From positions 1 to 64,000 of the forward strand of contig JAFMVE010000003.1 in NCBI GenBank assembly GCA_025499705.1: a stretch of 64,000 nucleotides of DNA. Direction: 5' to 3'. The stretch is from Carboxylicivirga caseinilyticus. Its GTDB lineage: Bacteria; Bacteroidota; Bacteroidia; Bacteroidales; Marinilabiliaceae. Below the pieces are notes generated by a model. It made no database searches and was not told where the DNA came from. It saw nothing but the letters and a program-made list of their open reading frames with translations. Within the stretch, counting starts at the first letter, position 1. Every line of letters starts with the position of its first letter. The translations under genes were made by a program, and so were the position numbers. Positions 52,512 through 63,200 of the stretch are shown piece by piece.

Positions 52512-55500
52512 ATGAATAGTAGATATTACCTTTTAAGTTTAATATTTTATATCGTTGTTTCTTTAAATGATGGTTTAGCACAAAATAGTTTAGAATCATA
52601 TCATTTAACAGCTCCAGACAATGTCATTTTAATTTCTGCAGAAACCAATTATCCACCTTTCTCATATGTAAATGAAAACGGAGAGGCAGCCGGTTTTGCT
52701 ATCGATATCTTTAAGGCTGCTGCTAATGCTGTAAATTTACAGGTAAAAGTTGAACTAGGACTTTGGTCTGATAATATGGAGAGTCTTTCCAGTGGCAGAA
52801 TTGATGCTATCCCAATAATGGCAATTACCTCTGAAAGGCAAAAAAAATATGATTTTTCATTTCCATACATTACATTAAGAGGCGCAGCATTTGTACGAAG
52901 ATTTGATAATACAATACTCAAGTATAGTGATCTGCGGGGCAAACAATTACTTGTTATGTCTAATGATAATGCACATGAGTATGTAAGAAGAGAAAAACTT
53001 TCGGATTATATTATCACAACTATTTCTCAACAAGAAGCTTTCCGTATTTTAGATAGTGGACGATGTGATGCCGTAATTACTCAGCAAATAACAGGACAAA
53101 GTGTATTAAAAGAACTGGAACTAACCGATATAAAACCTGTTAAATTTAGTTTGCCTAATTATACTGATGATTTTGGTTTTGCCGTCCAAAAAGGGAATCA
53201 TTTTCTTTTGAGTGCATTGAACGAAGGATTGGAAAAAATTGTAAGAAATGGAGAATATGATATTATACATTCTAAATGGTTTGAAACTAAAGATAAGCCT
53301 TTAATAAACTATAATGATATTAAAAGTGCTATATTTTATTTTATTACACCCATACTTTTAATTATTGGAATTCTCGCTATTTATATTTTAAACAAACAGG
53401 TAATTAAAAAGAATGGACTTCTTAAAAAAGAAATAGATCAACATAAAAAGACACTTCATAATCTTCAATACAAAAATAGTTTACTTGAAATCACAGAAAA
53501 CGTTACTCAAATCGGAGGATGGTATTATAATCCAAACAATGAAAAATTTTCAATAACAAATGGGATTTATCAAATATTTGGACTTGATTTTAAAACAGAT
53601 ATTCTTAACAGTTATGATTTGTTTCTCTCTTTATTTATGAGCGAAGATCAAAATTGTTTAAAAGAAGAATTGCATAATCTTTTTGAATTTGGTGGTATTT
53701 ATACCACAGAATTGGAAATAGTTGATAGATCCAACAATCGTAAATGGCTAAAATTGGTTGCTAAAGCAGATCGAAACCAAGATTATACCCGTAGTATTTA
53801 CGGAAATTTAATGGATTTATCTGATTTGAAAAAAGTCCGAAAGGATTTGGATATTAAGGAAAAACAGTATCAGAGCTTGTTTGAGACGATGTCAAAGGGA
53901 GTTATTTACCTGAATTCTCGAGAGGAAGTGATTGATATTAATCAGGCTGCCCTGCAAATGTTAAGTCTGTCGAAAGACAGGATCAATGATAATACTTTTT
54001 CAAAAATTAAATGGTATCCGGTAGTTGATAAAGGTCAAGTGGGAGATGAAATTCAGAATCCTGTTAATATAACCTTTAAAACGGGCTTGTCGCTTAATAA
54101 TAAATTGTTTGGTGTTAAGGTTCCACATGTCGAAGGATTTACCTGGATTTTAGTGGACGTAAAACCTGAACTTCTGAATGCAGATAATAAAGTTAAGAAT
54201 GTAGTAATTACTTTAGCAGATGTTACCCGTATAAAAGAAACTGAAGATAGATTGAAAAAAAGTGAGGAAATGCATCGCCTCTTATTCGAGTACAATCCTT
54301 TGCCAATGTGTTTGTATGATCCATTTAAGATGAAATTGATTAATGTAAATGAAACTGCATGTATAAAGTTTGGTTATTCAAAAGAAGAGTTTTTAACTAT
54401 ACCTTTAAACTCCTTATTTCCTGAGGACGAGTTTGGTAACGTTGAAGATGATATAACAAAAGCACAAAACAAGGTTTATAATTACGTAGAAAATAGAAGG
54501 TATCAATTAAAAAATGGTGATATTGTTTATATTGATTCCTACTCACAAAATTTTAATATCGGAAATCAGCAAGCAAGAATTGTTGCCTTTAACGATGTCA
54601 CAGCAAAGGAAAGAGCTAACCAACAAATTAAAATTAGCGAAGAAAAACTAAGCTTTGCCCAGGTTACTGCAAAAATGGGTAGTTGGAGTAAAGATTTGGT
54701 GACCGGAAAATTTAATCTGTCTGATAATTGTATTAAATTATTAGGAATTGATAATTCTCAGATACCACAATCATTGGATGAGATCTTTATTCATGTTCAT
54801 GAAGAGGATAAAGTACTCTTTAAAAACTTTAGTTGGAAAAACATCAATTATTTTGATTACTCCATACAATTCAGATATATCTTACCAGATAATTCACAAA
54901 TTTGGCTTCAGTCTGATATTGCTATCAGATATCAGGGTAAAAACATGGTTGAAGTTTCAGGTGTTTTCATTAATATTTCAGAGAAGAAAGATGTTGAATC
55001 AAAATTAATACAGCAAAATGAAAAGTTATCTGCTATTATAAGTTCAATACCTGATAAACTTTTCGTACATGATGAAGAAGGTAATTTCTTAGAAGCATAT
55101 ACAACCAAGTCAAATGATTTCATAAAGCCGATGTCTGAATTTATTGGCACAAATCTTATTGATGTTTTTGGTCAAGAACTTGGAGAAGTAAATATCAAAA
55201 AAATAAGGGAAGCAATTAGTAAACAGGAATTAGTTACTCATGTTTTTTCTCCGGTTATTAATAATAAAATAGTGAACCTTGAAGTTCGTACTGTTCCTTT
55301 TATTAAAAACAAAGTAATCAGGTTCGTACGAGATATAACAGATCAAATTAATAATGAAAATGAAATTCGTAAATTAAATCATGCAGTACAGCAAAGTCCG
55401 GTTTCTGTTGTTATTACTGATCTGGATTCAAAAATTACCTATGTTAATAAAGCTTTTTCTATTATTACTGGTTATGATGATAAGGAAATTATAGGAATTA

Positions 55501-57680
55501 AACCAAACGTCTTGAAGTCAGGTAAACAAAGTGATGAGTTTTATAAAAATCTTTGGAAAACGATAAATTCCGGACACTCATGGGAAGGTGATTTAATAAA
55601 TAAAAAGAAGAATGGAACATTATTCTGGGAGCATATGATAATAACTCCTGTAAAAAATGAGAATGATATTATCACAAATTTTATTGCCATAAAACAGGAT
55701 ATTACCGAACGAAAAAAGACGGAACAAAAAATTCTAGAATTAAATGAAAAACTGGAGCAAAAAGTGGAGGAACGAACTTTAACTCTGAAATCATTAAATA
55801 TTAAACTAAAGGATGAAATAAATGAACGTTTGCAAATTGAAGAGGCACTGAGAGACAAATCTGAAGAATTGGAAAACTTTTTTAGTATTTCATTGGATTT
55901 TTTATGTATTGGATCAATTGAAGGTGAGTTTATTAAAGTGAATAATTCATGGGAGAACATATTAGGGTATGAAAAAAATGAGATTTTACATACGAATGTG
56001 TTAAACTATATTCATCCCGATGATAAGTTAACTACAAAAAATGCTTTGTTTCAGTTACAACAGGGTCAATTACTTGGTGGATTTATAAATCGTTTCAGAG
56101 CTAAAAACGGAGAGTATCTTTACCTCGATTGGCATGTTGTGCCATTTAATAATTTATTATATGCAGCAGCTCGTGATATAACCGCACAGAAAAACTATGA
56201 ATCAATATTAGTAAATGCCCAGGAAGAAGCATTTAGGGCTAATAATGCTAAAAGTGAATTTTTAGCCAACATGAGCCATGAGATTAGAACACCAATGAAT
56301 GCCATTTTAGGCTATTCAAATCTGTTAAATAATTATATCAAAAATGAAAGAGAGAAAGAGTTTTTGAATTCCATCATTACCAGTGGTAATTCACTTCTGA
56401 ACCTAATAAACGATATTCTGGATCTTTCTAAAGTAGAAGCAGGTAAAATTGATTTAAAACCTGAGTTCATAGAAGTATTTTCATTTTTTAAAGAATTTGA
56501 TAAAATATTTTATTTAGCGGCTTCTGAAAAGGGCTTAAAATTCGAGATAAAGATTAAAGCTCAAAAAGGCATTTCTATCCATATTGATGCTTCCCGATTA
56601 CGTCAAGTGATCATTAATCTGATCGGTAATGCAATTAAATTTACCGAAACAGGATCTGTTAGATTAGTAGCCAGTGTTATTAACAGAAAGAATCAAAATA
56701 CATCAAATAAAGGTATCGTTGATGTAATTATTGAAGTAATCGATACAGGAATTGGAATACCTGATGATTTTAAGAATAATATTTTTAAATCGTTTGTTCA
56801 ACTCAGAGAGTTTCACACAAAGGGAGGAACCGGATTGGGACTTGCCATCAGCAAGCAATTAATTAATCTGATGAATGGTGATATCCAGGTTGCTTCAGAA
56901 TTAGGTAAGGGTAGTAAGTTTTGTGTTACAATTAAAAATGTACAGTTTAAAATGCATCATCAATATGAAGATGAAGTACTACCCATTAATCCATCCAATA
57001 TTGAATTTGATAGAGCCAGGATAATGGTTGTTGATGATATCAGGGAGAATCGACAATTTATAAAGGATATACTATATGATACAAAAATTGAAATTGTAGA
57101 AGCAGATAGTGCAATTACAGCGTTTGCTAAATTAGAAGATTATACTCCAGATTTATTTATCATTGATATAATGATGCCGGAAGTTAGCGGACATGAATTG
57201 ATTATTCAATTAAAAAATAACGATAAATTTAAACACATTCCTGTTTATGCCTACTCCGCATCGGTGATGTTAGAACAAGAAAAAAAGATAAAGAATAATG
57301 GTTTTGCAGGTGTTTTGATGAAGCCACTTCAAATTCAGGATCTATATTTCGTGCTTATGAAACACTTGCCAAATAAAATTATAGCAATAGAAGAATCTAA
57401 AAATAAGGTACTTTCCTCAACTCTTGATATTAAGAATAAAGAAGTTTTAGTCACAACCTTAAACAATGATTTTGCCAAACGATATGAAGCTTTCAGTTTA
57501 AGACAGCCAATTGATAAAATTAGAGATTTTGGAAATGATTTAGTTGAATTAGCACAGCTTCATAATTTTGAAGAATTAAAAATTCTTGGTAATGAGCTGG
57601 TTATAGCTGCAGAATGTTTTAACATTGAAAAAATACTTCTTCATCTAAAAAATTACAAATCTATAATAGACCAACTTTAG
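52512..57680 (+). CDS. Giant hybrid sensor kinase: SBP_bac_3, seven PAS domains, HisKA, HATPase, receiver
   Basis: I start at 52512 (MNSRYYLLSLIFYIVVSLNDG...), which gives a signal peptide; the TTG at 52458 adds an unlikely leader. The 1722-residue protein has a periplasmic amino-acid-type solute-binding domain (about 36-255; LISAETNYPPFSYVNENGEAAG) and one membrane helix (about 268-292). Seven PAS domains fill about 330-1220. HisKA has His1256 in NMSHEIRTP. The HATPase shows NLIGNAIKFTE, DTGIGIP and GGTGLGLAIS. The receiver has Asp1552 in IIDIMMPEVSG. A helical tail (about 1620-1722) follows. The binding domain resembles BvgS/EvgS-type sensing of small ligands. No DNA-binding domain is present, so the signal goes to another protein, probably the adjacent receiver-kinase. 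Confidence 0.93.
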   Translation: MNSRYYLLSLIFYIVVSLNDGLAQNSLESYHLTAPDNVILISAETNYPPFSYVNENGEAAGFAIDIFKAAANAVNLQVKVELGLWSDNMESLSSGRIDAIPIMAITSERQKKYDFSFPYITLRGAAFVRRFDNTILKYSDLRGKQLLVMSNDNAHEYVRREKLSDYIITTISQQEAFRILDSGRCDAVITQQITGQSVLKELELTDIKPVKFSLPNYTDDFGFAVQKGNHFLLSALNEGLEKIVRNGEYDIIHSKWFETKDKPLINYNDIKSAIFYFITPILLIIGILAIYILNKQVIKKNGLLKKEIDQHKKTLHNLQYKNSLLEITENVTQIGGWYYNPNNEKFSITNGIYQIFGLDFKTDILNSYDLFLSLFMSEDQNCLKEELHNLFEFGGIYTTELEIVDRSNNRKWLKLVAKADRNQDYTRSIYGNLMDLSDLKKVRKDLDIKEKQYQSLFETMSKGVIYLNSREEVIDINQAALQMLSLSKDRINDNTFSKIKWYPVVDKGQVGDEIQNPVNITFKTGLSLNNKLFGVKVPHVEGFTWILVDVKPELLNADNKVKNVVITLADVTRIKETEDRLKKSEEMHRLLFEYNPLPMCLYDPFKMKLINVNETACIKFGYSKEEFLTIPLNSLFPEDEFGNVEDDITKAQNKVYNYVENRRYQLKNGDIVYIDSYSQNFNIGNQQARIVAFNDVTAKERANQQIKISEEKLSFAQVTAKMGSWSKDLVTGKFNLSDNCIKLLGIDNSQIPQSLDEIFIHVHEEDKVLFKNFSWKNINYFDYSIQFRYILPDNSQIWLQSDIAIRYQGKNMVEVSGVFINISEKKDVESKLIQQNEKLSAIISSIPDKLFVHDEEGNFLEAYTTKSNDFIKPMSEFIGTNLIDVFGQELGEVNIKKIREAISKQELVTHVFSPVINNKIVNLEVRTVPFIKNKVIRFVRDITDQINNENEIRKLNHAVQQSPVSVVITDLDSKITYVNKAFSIITGYDDKEIIGIKPNVLKSGKQSDEFYKNLWKTINSGHSWEGDLINKKKNGTLFWEHMIITPVKNENDIITNFIAIKQDITERKKTEQKILELNEKLEQKVEERTLTLKSLNIKLKDEINERLQIEEALRDKSEELENFFSISLDFLCIGSIEGEFIKVNNSWENILGYEKNEILHTNVLNYIHPDDKLTTKNALFQLQQGQLLGGFINRFRAKNGEYLYLDWHVVPFNNLLYAAARDITAQKNYESILVNAQEEAFRANNAKSEFLANMSHEIRTPMNAILGYSNLLNNYIKNEREKEFLNSIITSGNSLLNLINDILDLSKVEAGKIDLKPEFIEVFSFFKEFDKIFYLAASEKGLKFEIKIKAQKGISIHIDASRLRQVIINLIGNAIKFTETGSVRLVASVINRKNQNTSNKGIVDVIIEVIDTGIGIPDDFKNNIFKSFVQLREFHTKGGTGLGLAISKQLINLMNGDIQVASELGKGSKFCVTIKNVQFKMHHQYEDEVLPINPSNIEFDRARIMVVDDIRENRQFIKDILYDTKIEIVEADSAITAFAKLEDYTPDLFIIDIMMPEVSGHELIIQLKNNDKFKHIPVYAYSASVMLEQEKKIKNNGFAGVLMKPLQIQDLYFVLMKHLPNKIIAIEESKNKVLSSTLDIKNKEVLVTTLNNDFAKRYEAFSLRQPIDKIRDFGNDLVELAQLHNFEELKILGNELVIAAECFNIEKILLHLKNYKSIIDQL

Positions 57681-57685
57681 ACCAT

Positions 57686-57690
57686 GGAGG
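57686..57690 (+). promoter_or_regulatory. Shine-Dalgarno-like GGAGG before the receiver-kinase gene
   Basis: GGAGG lies 10 nt before the ATG at 57701. Clear SD sites are rare in this window, and this one supports the chosen start and translation within the kinase operon. Confidence 0.5.
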
Positions 57691-57700
57691 ACGAAATCAG

Positions 57701-58876
57701 ATGAGTATAACATTAGCTAAGCCAATAAAGAATGGTCGTATTCTAATTGTTGATGATAATCCACGAAATATTCAGGTATTGGGTAATATTCTTAAAGAGA
57801 ACCAATATCTTGTAGAATTTGCAACCTCCGGGGCAGGAGCTTTGGAATGGATTGGAGTACAGTGTTTTGATCTTATATTGTTAGATATTGTTTTGCCTGA
57901 TATGAATGGTTTTCAAGTCTGCGAAAAAATAAGAGCAAAATATGATTTGGATAGTCTGCCGGTTATTTTTCTTTCAGCGCATAACGATACCAATAACGTT
58001 CACTATGGTTTTAAAATAGGCGCTCAGGATTTTATAACCAAACCATTTAACCGAGGCGATTTACTAATGAGAGTAAGAACTCATATATTGCTGAAGAAAA
58101 ACATTGATAAATTAAAGTATCTTAATGAAACCCTTGAACAAAAAGTTGAAGAACGAACCAGGGCGCTCAATCTGGCAAAAGAAGCAGCTGAAAGAAATGA
58201 TCGGCTAAAAACAATCTTCCTTCAAAATTTATCTCATGAAATAAGAACTCCTCTCAATGGCATTTTTGGGTTTACACAACTGTTGAAACTTAATTTAGAA
58301 GAAAAGGAAAACTATATTCATTATATAGAAATGATTGAGCATTCAGGTGAGCATATGTTATCGATGATTAATGATCTTGTTATTCTTTCTAAGATAGAAT
58401 CAGGGCAAAATATCGACATATGTATTGAAGAGGTAGATCTTAATGAAATGCTGGATGAAATCATTTTAACATTTCAACCTAGGATTAAAGATAAAGGATT
58501 AAAGCTTTTCAAAAGAGTTAAAATACCTGACGGGTTTATGTTCGAAACCGATAAAGAAAAAATATTTCAGGTGTTTATGAATTTAATTAATAATGCCATC
58601 AAGTATACACCATCCGGTTATATTGAAATTAAGATATGTTATTTTGATTCTAAAATTGAGTTTTCTGTAAAAGACACAGGGGTTGGAATACCAAAGAATA
58701 TGCATAAAGTTATTTTTGAACGATTTGTGCAAGGCAAAACATATCATAACCGTCCATTTGAAGGATCGGGTGTAGGCTTGTCGATTTCAAAAGCTTTGAT
58801 TGAGGCTCTTGGTGGTGAAATATGGGTTGAAAGTGAACCAGAAAAAGGAGCCATATTTAAATTTTCATTATCTTAA
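57701..58876 (+). CDS. Receiver-histidine kinase (REC-HisKA-HATPase)
   Basis: This 391-residue cytosolic protein has an N-terminal receiver (about 12-130) with the phospho-acceptor Asp in LILLDIVLPDMNG and the Lys in FITKPFNRG. A coiled-coil linker (about 135-170; LNETLEQKVEERTRALNLAKEA) joins HisKA, with its His in QNLSHEIRTPLNG. The HATPase shows NLINNAIKYTP, DTGVGIP and GSGVGLSIS. It starts 20 bp after the giant hybrid kinase and is surely co-transcribed. It likely receives phosphate from that kinase or shares its partner and passes it on. No output domain is encoded in either gene, so the final target lies elsewhere. Confidence 0.93.
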   Translation: MSITLAKPIKNGRILIVDDNPRNIQVLGNILKENQYLVEFATSGAGALEWIGVQCFDLILLDIVLPDMNGFQVCEKIRAKYDLDSLPVIFLSAHNDTNNVHYGFKIGAQDFITKPFNRGDLLMRVRTHILLKKNIDKLKYLNETLEQKVEERTRALNLAKEAAERNDRLKTIFLQNLSHEIRTPLNGIFGFTQLLKLNLEEKENYIHYIEMIEHSGEHMLSMINDLVILSKIESGQNIDICIEEVDLNEMLDEIILTFQPRIKDKGLKLFKRVKIPDGFMFETDKEKIFQVFMNLINNAIKYTPSGYIEIKICYFDSKIEFSVKDTGVGIPKNMHKVIFERFVQGKTYHNRPFEGSGVGLSISKALIEALGGEIWVESEPEKGAIFKFSLS

Positions 58877-58943
58877 TTGAGATACAGGAATGAGGGTTTG
58901 AATTGTTCGCCAAATAAAGAGAACGATATACGCTTAAAGATAT

Positions 58944-59375
58944 TTACATTTCTTTATAAGCAACAAGTAAACCACTGCATTCTCTAACCCGATCATTAAA
59001 GTACGAAGGAGCAGAGACTTCAATAACCAAGTTAATTGTGGATTGAACACTTATTGATTTTGTTTTCTGAAAATTATTAATCGCATTGTCATAAAGAATT
59101 TTTCTTTCTTCGTCGTTTTCAAATATTCGTAAGTGTATATTTCCTAGAGCCTTTTTACCATCTACCGAAAGAAAATAGATTCTATCAGCATATAGTGTTA
59201 ATTTTACATAGATTGTTTGTTTTTTACGTAACGAAAAGGACTTTGAAAGTGAACTTATCTTATATTCTTTGGGAGGAGATGGGCATTTCTTTTCAAATTC
59301 ACGACAGTTTTGGGCTGTAGTGTTGCAACTAATCAGTATTATAATCAGTAACTGTATGTATTTAAATGTTTTCAT
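58944..59375 (-). CDS. Small secreted protein of unknown function
   Basis: I start at 59375, which gives the signal peptide MKTFKYIQLLIIILISC; the in-frame ATG at 59414 would overlap the next gene and put a polar stretch before the signal. The 143-residue product could be a lipoprotein (LISC) or be cut after TTAQ. The mature part has Cys residues near each end (NCREFEKKC and RECSG) and a beta-rich middle with LYADRIYFLSVDGKKALG. I do not recognise the family. It lies 4 bp after the 289-residue gene, and both are downstream of the PKD-repeat adhesin gene on the minus strand, so a shared role at the cell surface is plausible. Confidence 0.7.
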   Translation of the reverse strand: MKTFKYIQLLIIILISCNTTAQNCREFEKKCPSPPKEYKISSLSKSFSLRKKQTIYVKLTLYADRIYFLSVDGKKALGNIHLRIFENDEERKILYDNAINNFQKTKSISVQSTINLVIEVSAPSYFNDRVRECSGLLVAYKEM

Positions 59376-59379
59376 GTTG

Positions 59380-60249
59380 CTATGGATTAAGCCAATTGTT
59401 TCTAATGATATCAATCTTTCTTTTTAAGTTGTATAATAATTCCACATCAACGTCTTCTTTTTGATCAGTTCCAATGATAAGAATATTATTTTCATCAGAT
59501 ATTGTTGTTTGACTCTTTTTTAATACCATTTCTTTGTATGCATTTATTATGGGTGAAACCTGCTTCTTTATTTCTGTTATCTCACTATCAGTTAAATAAG
59601 AATTCAACATATCCTCAAGATTGAAGATGAGATTTTGCTGTTCAACAATACGTTGCCGTATTGTTGCAGAGGCTGAATTAAGATTGCTGGAATTAAAAAT
59701 TAAATAAAGACTTTCAATAATGCTTCCCATGGTTACTAATGCATAGGTCTGGTAGCGTTCTGTTTCTAACAAATAATCTTTTGTGAGTTTGTAAATATCA
59801 TTTGATATGTATTTTAAAGAATCGATATTGCCACTATTGCCAATTAATCTGTCTTTTACATTATATGAAATGTAAGGAAATAGTGATTGACTCTTGGAAA
59901 TATCATCTATGGTATCGAAATAGAGGATACTCTTAGCCGGTTGATCTAACCAGATACAATATGCAAGATCAGCCAGGAAAATACCAACAAGTATGTTTTG
60001 CCTGTCATCGGTAAGATATTGGTCTGATTCTTTAGGATTACTTAAGATTGATTCGTTAAAATCAAATTTATTATCTATTATATATGTCATTATTTCGTCC
60101 GGATTAGGGAAAGAATATATCTCTGTTTTTGTAGAATCCTGTTCATTATTGATGTATGATGAATTAATTTCTATTGGTTTGCTTTCGATATGTAAGCTAA
60201 ACAGGATTAAAACAAGAAATAAAGCATGAGGTTTAATTAATATATTCAT
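59380..60249 (-). CDS. Secreted helical protein of unknown function
   Basis: This 289-residue protein has a signal peptide (hydrophobic core about 9-20, ends IESKP). The mature protein is mostly alpha-helical, for example QYLTDDRQNILVGIFLADLA and TYALVTMGSIIESLYLIFNS. It has a long charged C-terminal helix region (LLYNLKRKIDIIRNNW). No catalytic motif or known domain is visible to me. It sits 22 bp after the PKD-repeat protein gene and 4 bp before the small secreted protein gene, so the three form one operon. Such trios may assemble a surface or envelope structure, but nothing in the sequence proves this. Confidence 0.72.
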   Translation of the reverse strand: MNILIKPHALFLVLILFSLHIESKPIEINSSYINNEQDSTKTEIYSFPNPDEIMTYIIDNKFDFNESILSNPKESDQYLTDDRQNILVGIFLADLAYCIWLDQPAKSILYFDTIDDISKSQSLFPYISYNVKDRLIGNSGNIDSLKYISNDIYKLTKDYLLETERYQTYALVTMGSIIESLYLIFNSSNLNSASATIRQRIVEQQNLIFNLEDMLNSYLTDSEITEIKKQVSPIINAYKEMVLKKSQTTISDENNILIIGTDQKEDVDVELLYNLKRKIDIIRNNWLNP

Positions 60250-60271
60250 ATATAGATAATTAAGTTCTGGT

Positions 60272-63200
60272 TTAATGTATGATCTTAATATTTCCTGATT
60301 TTGAAATTATCTCATTGTTATATGTGACTGCTTTTACAATGTACTGGTAGGTTTCGTTGGGTAATATCTTACCTTTATAAGTGCCATCCCATCCTTGATC
60401 AATATTAACAGATTGGTATACTAACTCTCCAAAGCGATTAAAAATTTTAAATTCAATTAATTTCTCTAAGCCCCAGCCACGCACAAATAAAAGATCGTTA
60501 ATCCCGTCGCCATTAGGTGTAAATGCTGAAGGCAGATCGATGGAATATTTTTTCTCTACATTAATTAAATATGAATAATCTACAGTAAAACAACTGCTTG
60601 TATCTGTTATCCAGACTTTATATTCTGTGGTCTCAAGGGGTTTAAACTCATTGTTAAAACAATTCGTACAGTTAATTCCGTCCATTAGTTCCCACTCTGC
60701 CGATAACAAACCGTCATGAGAAATTTGAATAAATACAGTTTCACCTATTATAATTGTTGTATCTGGTATCGATAGAGTTGGAATCTGTTGTACTGTAATA
60801 AAAAGTGAATCAATGGCTGAACACTGATGGATATCGGTTACCAGTACTTTGTAAAGAGTTGAACTGTCAGGTTGAGCTAATGGATTATTTATTGTTTCAT
60901 CATCCAACGATGAAGAAGGCTCCCATAGATATTTTATTCCACCGTAAGCATTAATAATTATCTGATCACCAACACAAATAAGTGTGTCGTTACTGGTTGT
61001 AATGGTTGGTGGAGGATAGGCTACAATAGTTTTTATATCACTGGTGTCAATGCAGCCATATTTTGTGTTCTGTGCAATAAGTTGAATAGTGTTTAATCCT
61101 GATTCATCAATAGTAAAAGAGTAAGTTGAATTTTCTGTTTGTAAAGTATCATTAATAAGCCAGATAATATTACCGGCATTAATTGATTGATTATTAAGAT
61201 TTATCTCAAGAGGTATACAACCTGATTCAGGCAGTAAATCTGTTAAGAAATCTGCTTTAAAATCAATAGCTCTAATTGTATCTCTGATTATTACATTGCA
61301 TGTTCCAATACTATCAGATTGAATGATGAGAGAGGGATAGAGTTCTCCTGCAGTTTTATAAGTATGAATGGCGTTCAAATTATTAATGATATTGCCATCT
61401 CCAAGATCCCATGCAATTTTATAAATGTCGGAAGTGTCTATTGCCGACAATGTTACCGGGCTGTTAATACAAATTGTATCATTAACAACCGGTTTAGCAT
61501 ATGGACCTTTTACTTCAATATAATTCTTTCTTACAAGAGTGTCAGAGCATCCATAAGTTGTAGAACTAATCAGGGTAACATCATATTTTCCTGGTTTAGA
61601 ATAGATAAACGATGGGTTTTGTACAATTGATTTATTTGATTCCTGATTAAATAACCAATACCATGATCCCGGATAGTCAGTTACCGATTTATCCTGAAAT
61701 TTGACTAAAAATGGATAGCAATCAGAATAAGTACTGGATGATTCAAAATAGGTTTGAGGAGGCTCTTGAATATGAATATAGTTTTCTTTTGTTTTGCTTG
61801 CCTCGCAACCATGTTCATCAATAATATCAAGTCTGATTGTATAGTAACCAGAGTCATTAAAGTTGAGCGTTGGTTGAGCAATTTCAGATAAGATTTCTTC
61901 ATTCAGAAACCATTTGTAGGAAGAGATGATACTTGTAGTATTTTCGGATAAGGTAATATCCTGACTGACACAACCCGTTGTGTCATCAGCAATAAAAGAT
62001 GCATCAGGAAAGATAGCCTGGATATCTTCATTTTTTTTCAATGTAGAAATACATCCTTCTGCATCTTGAACTGTAAGGCTTACATTGTAATTACCAAAAC
62101 TATCATATTCATGATCAGGCGATGGTTCTTCTGATGTTTGACCATCACCAAAATTCCATTGCCAACTGGTTAAAAGCGTATCTGAGACAGATTGGTCATT
62201 AAAACTAAAGGTTACAGGCATGCAACCTAATTTATAATTGCTTTCAAAGTTAACTTCAGGCTTAAAAATTTGAACTGTTTTGGTTAAGGTGTCAATACAT
62301 TGATTGATGTCGTGTACAATCAGACTAACCGTATGTGCCCCTTTGTTATTAAAACTGTAGGTAAGTGTAGTGTCTGTAATTAATTCCTTATTATCAATTA
62401 AATAGAGATAGTTTGTGGTTATGTTGTTTTGTTTAAACGGAAAATTATCTTTTGTAATTCTTCCGTCAAATACTATTGGATTTTTGGGACATCTTTTATC
62501 AGTAGTTATATTAAAATCAGCTCTTAGGTCACGTGCTTTAATTGATCTTCTTGTAAGAAAAGTACATCCATTAGTGTTGTTTGATGCATTGATTTCAACA
62601 ATATAATCTCCAGAAACACTATAACTGTGGCTAGGGGAATTTGTGTTTTCAAGCACGCCACTACCATCACCGAAGTCCCATGTGAAGTGATCTGCACCTT
62701 TTATTTCGCCCAAAAATTTATAATCCAAAGGCAGATTACAATCATTCACTAAACTTAAATCAATATAGGGTCCGTTAATATAAATAGCATTTGTTTTAGT
62801 AATGGAACTCTTGCATCCAAAGTTTATAACTTCAAATGTTATATCCATATAACCGGTGTCTTCGAATTGATGAGGAATAATGTCAGCTGGTAAAATTACA
62901 CTACCATCTCCCAAGTCCCATGAAACGTTATACTTTTTATCTGGCTCTTCAACCTTTCCGGATAACATTACAACTTCTGACGCGCAAACCGGACCTTCTG
63001 GTTGTATGGTAAAATATGGTGTTAATTGCTCACCTGCACTTACTGTTAATTCAGATGTATGCAAACATCCCAAATTTGTTTCGACCTGATAAATAATTTT
63101 TTGGTTGCCAATATCAGATTGATAATGTGTATAATTCTCATTATCTGATACAACTATGTTGTTAACTAACCATTGTACTGATTTGATATGATCGTTAGGT

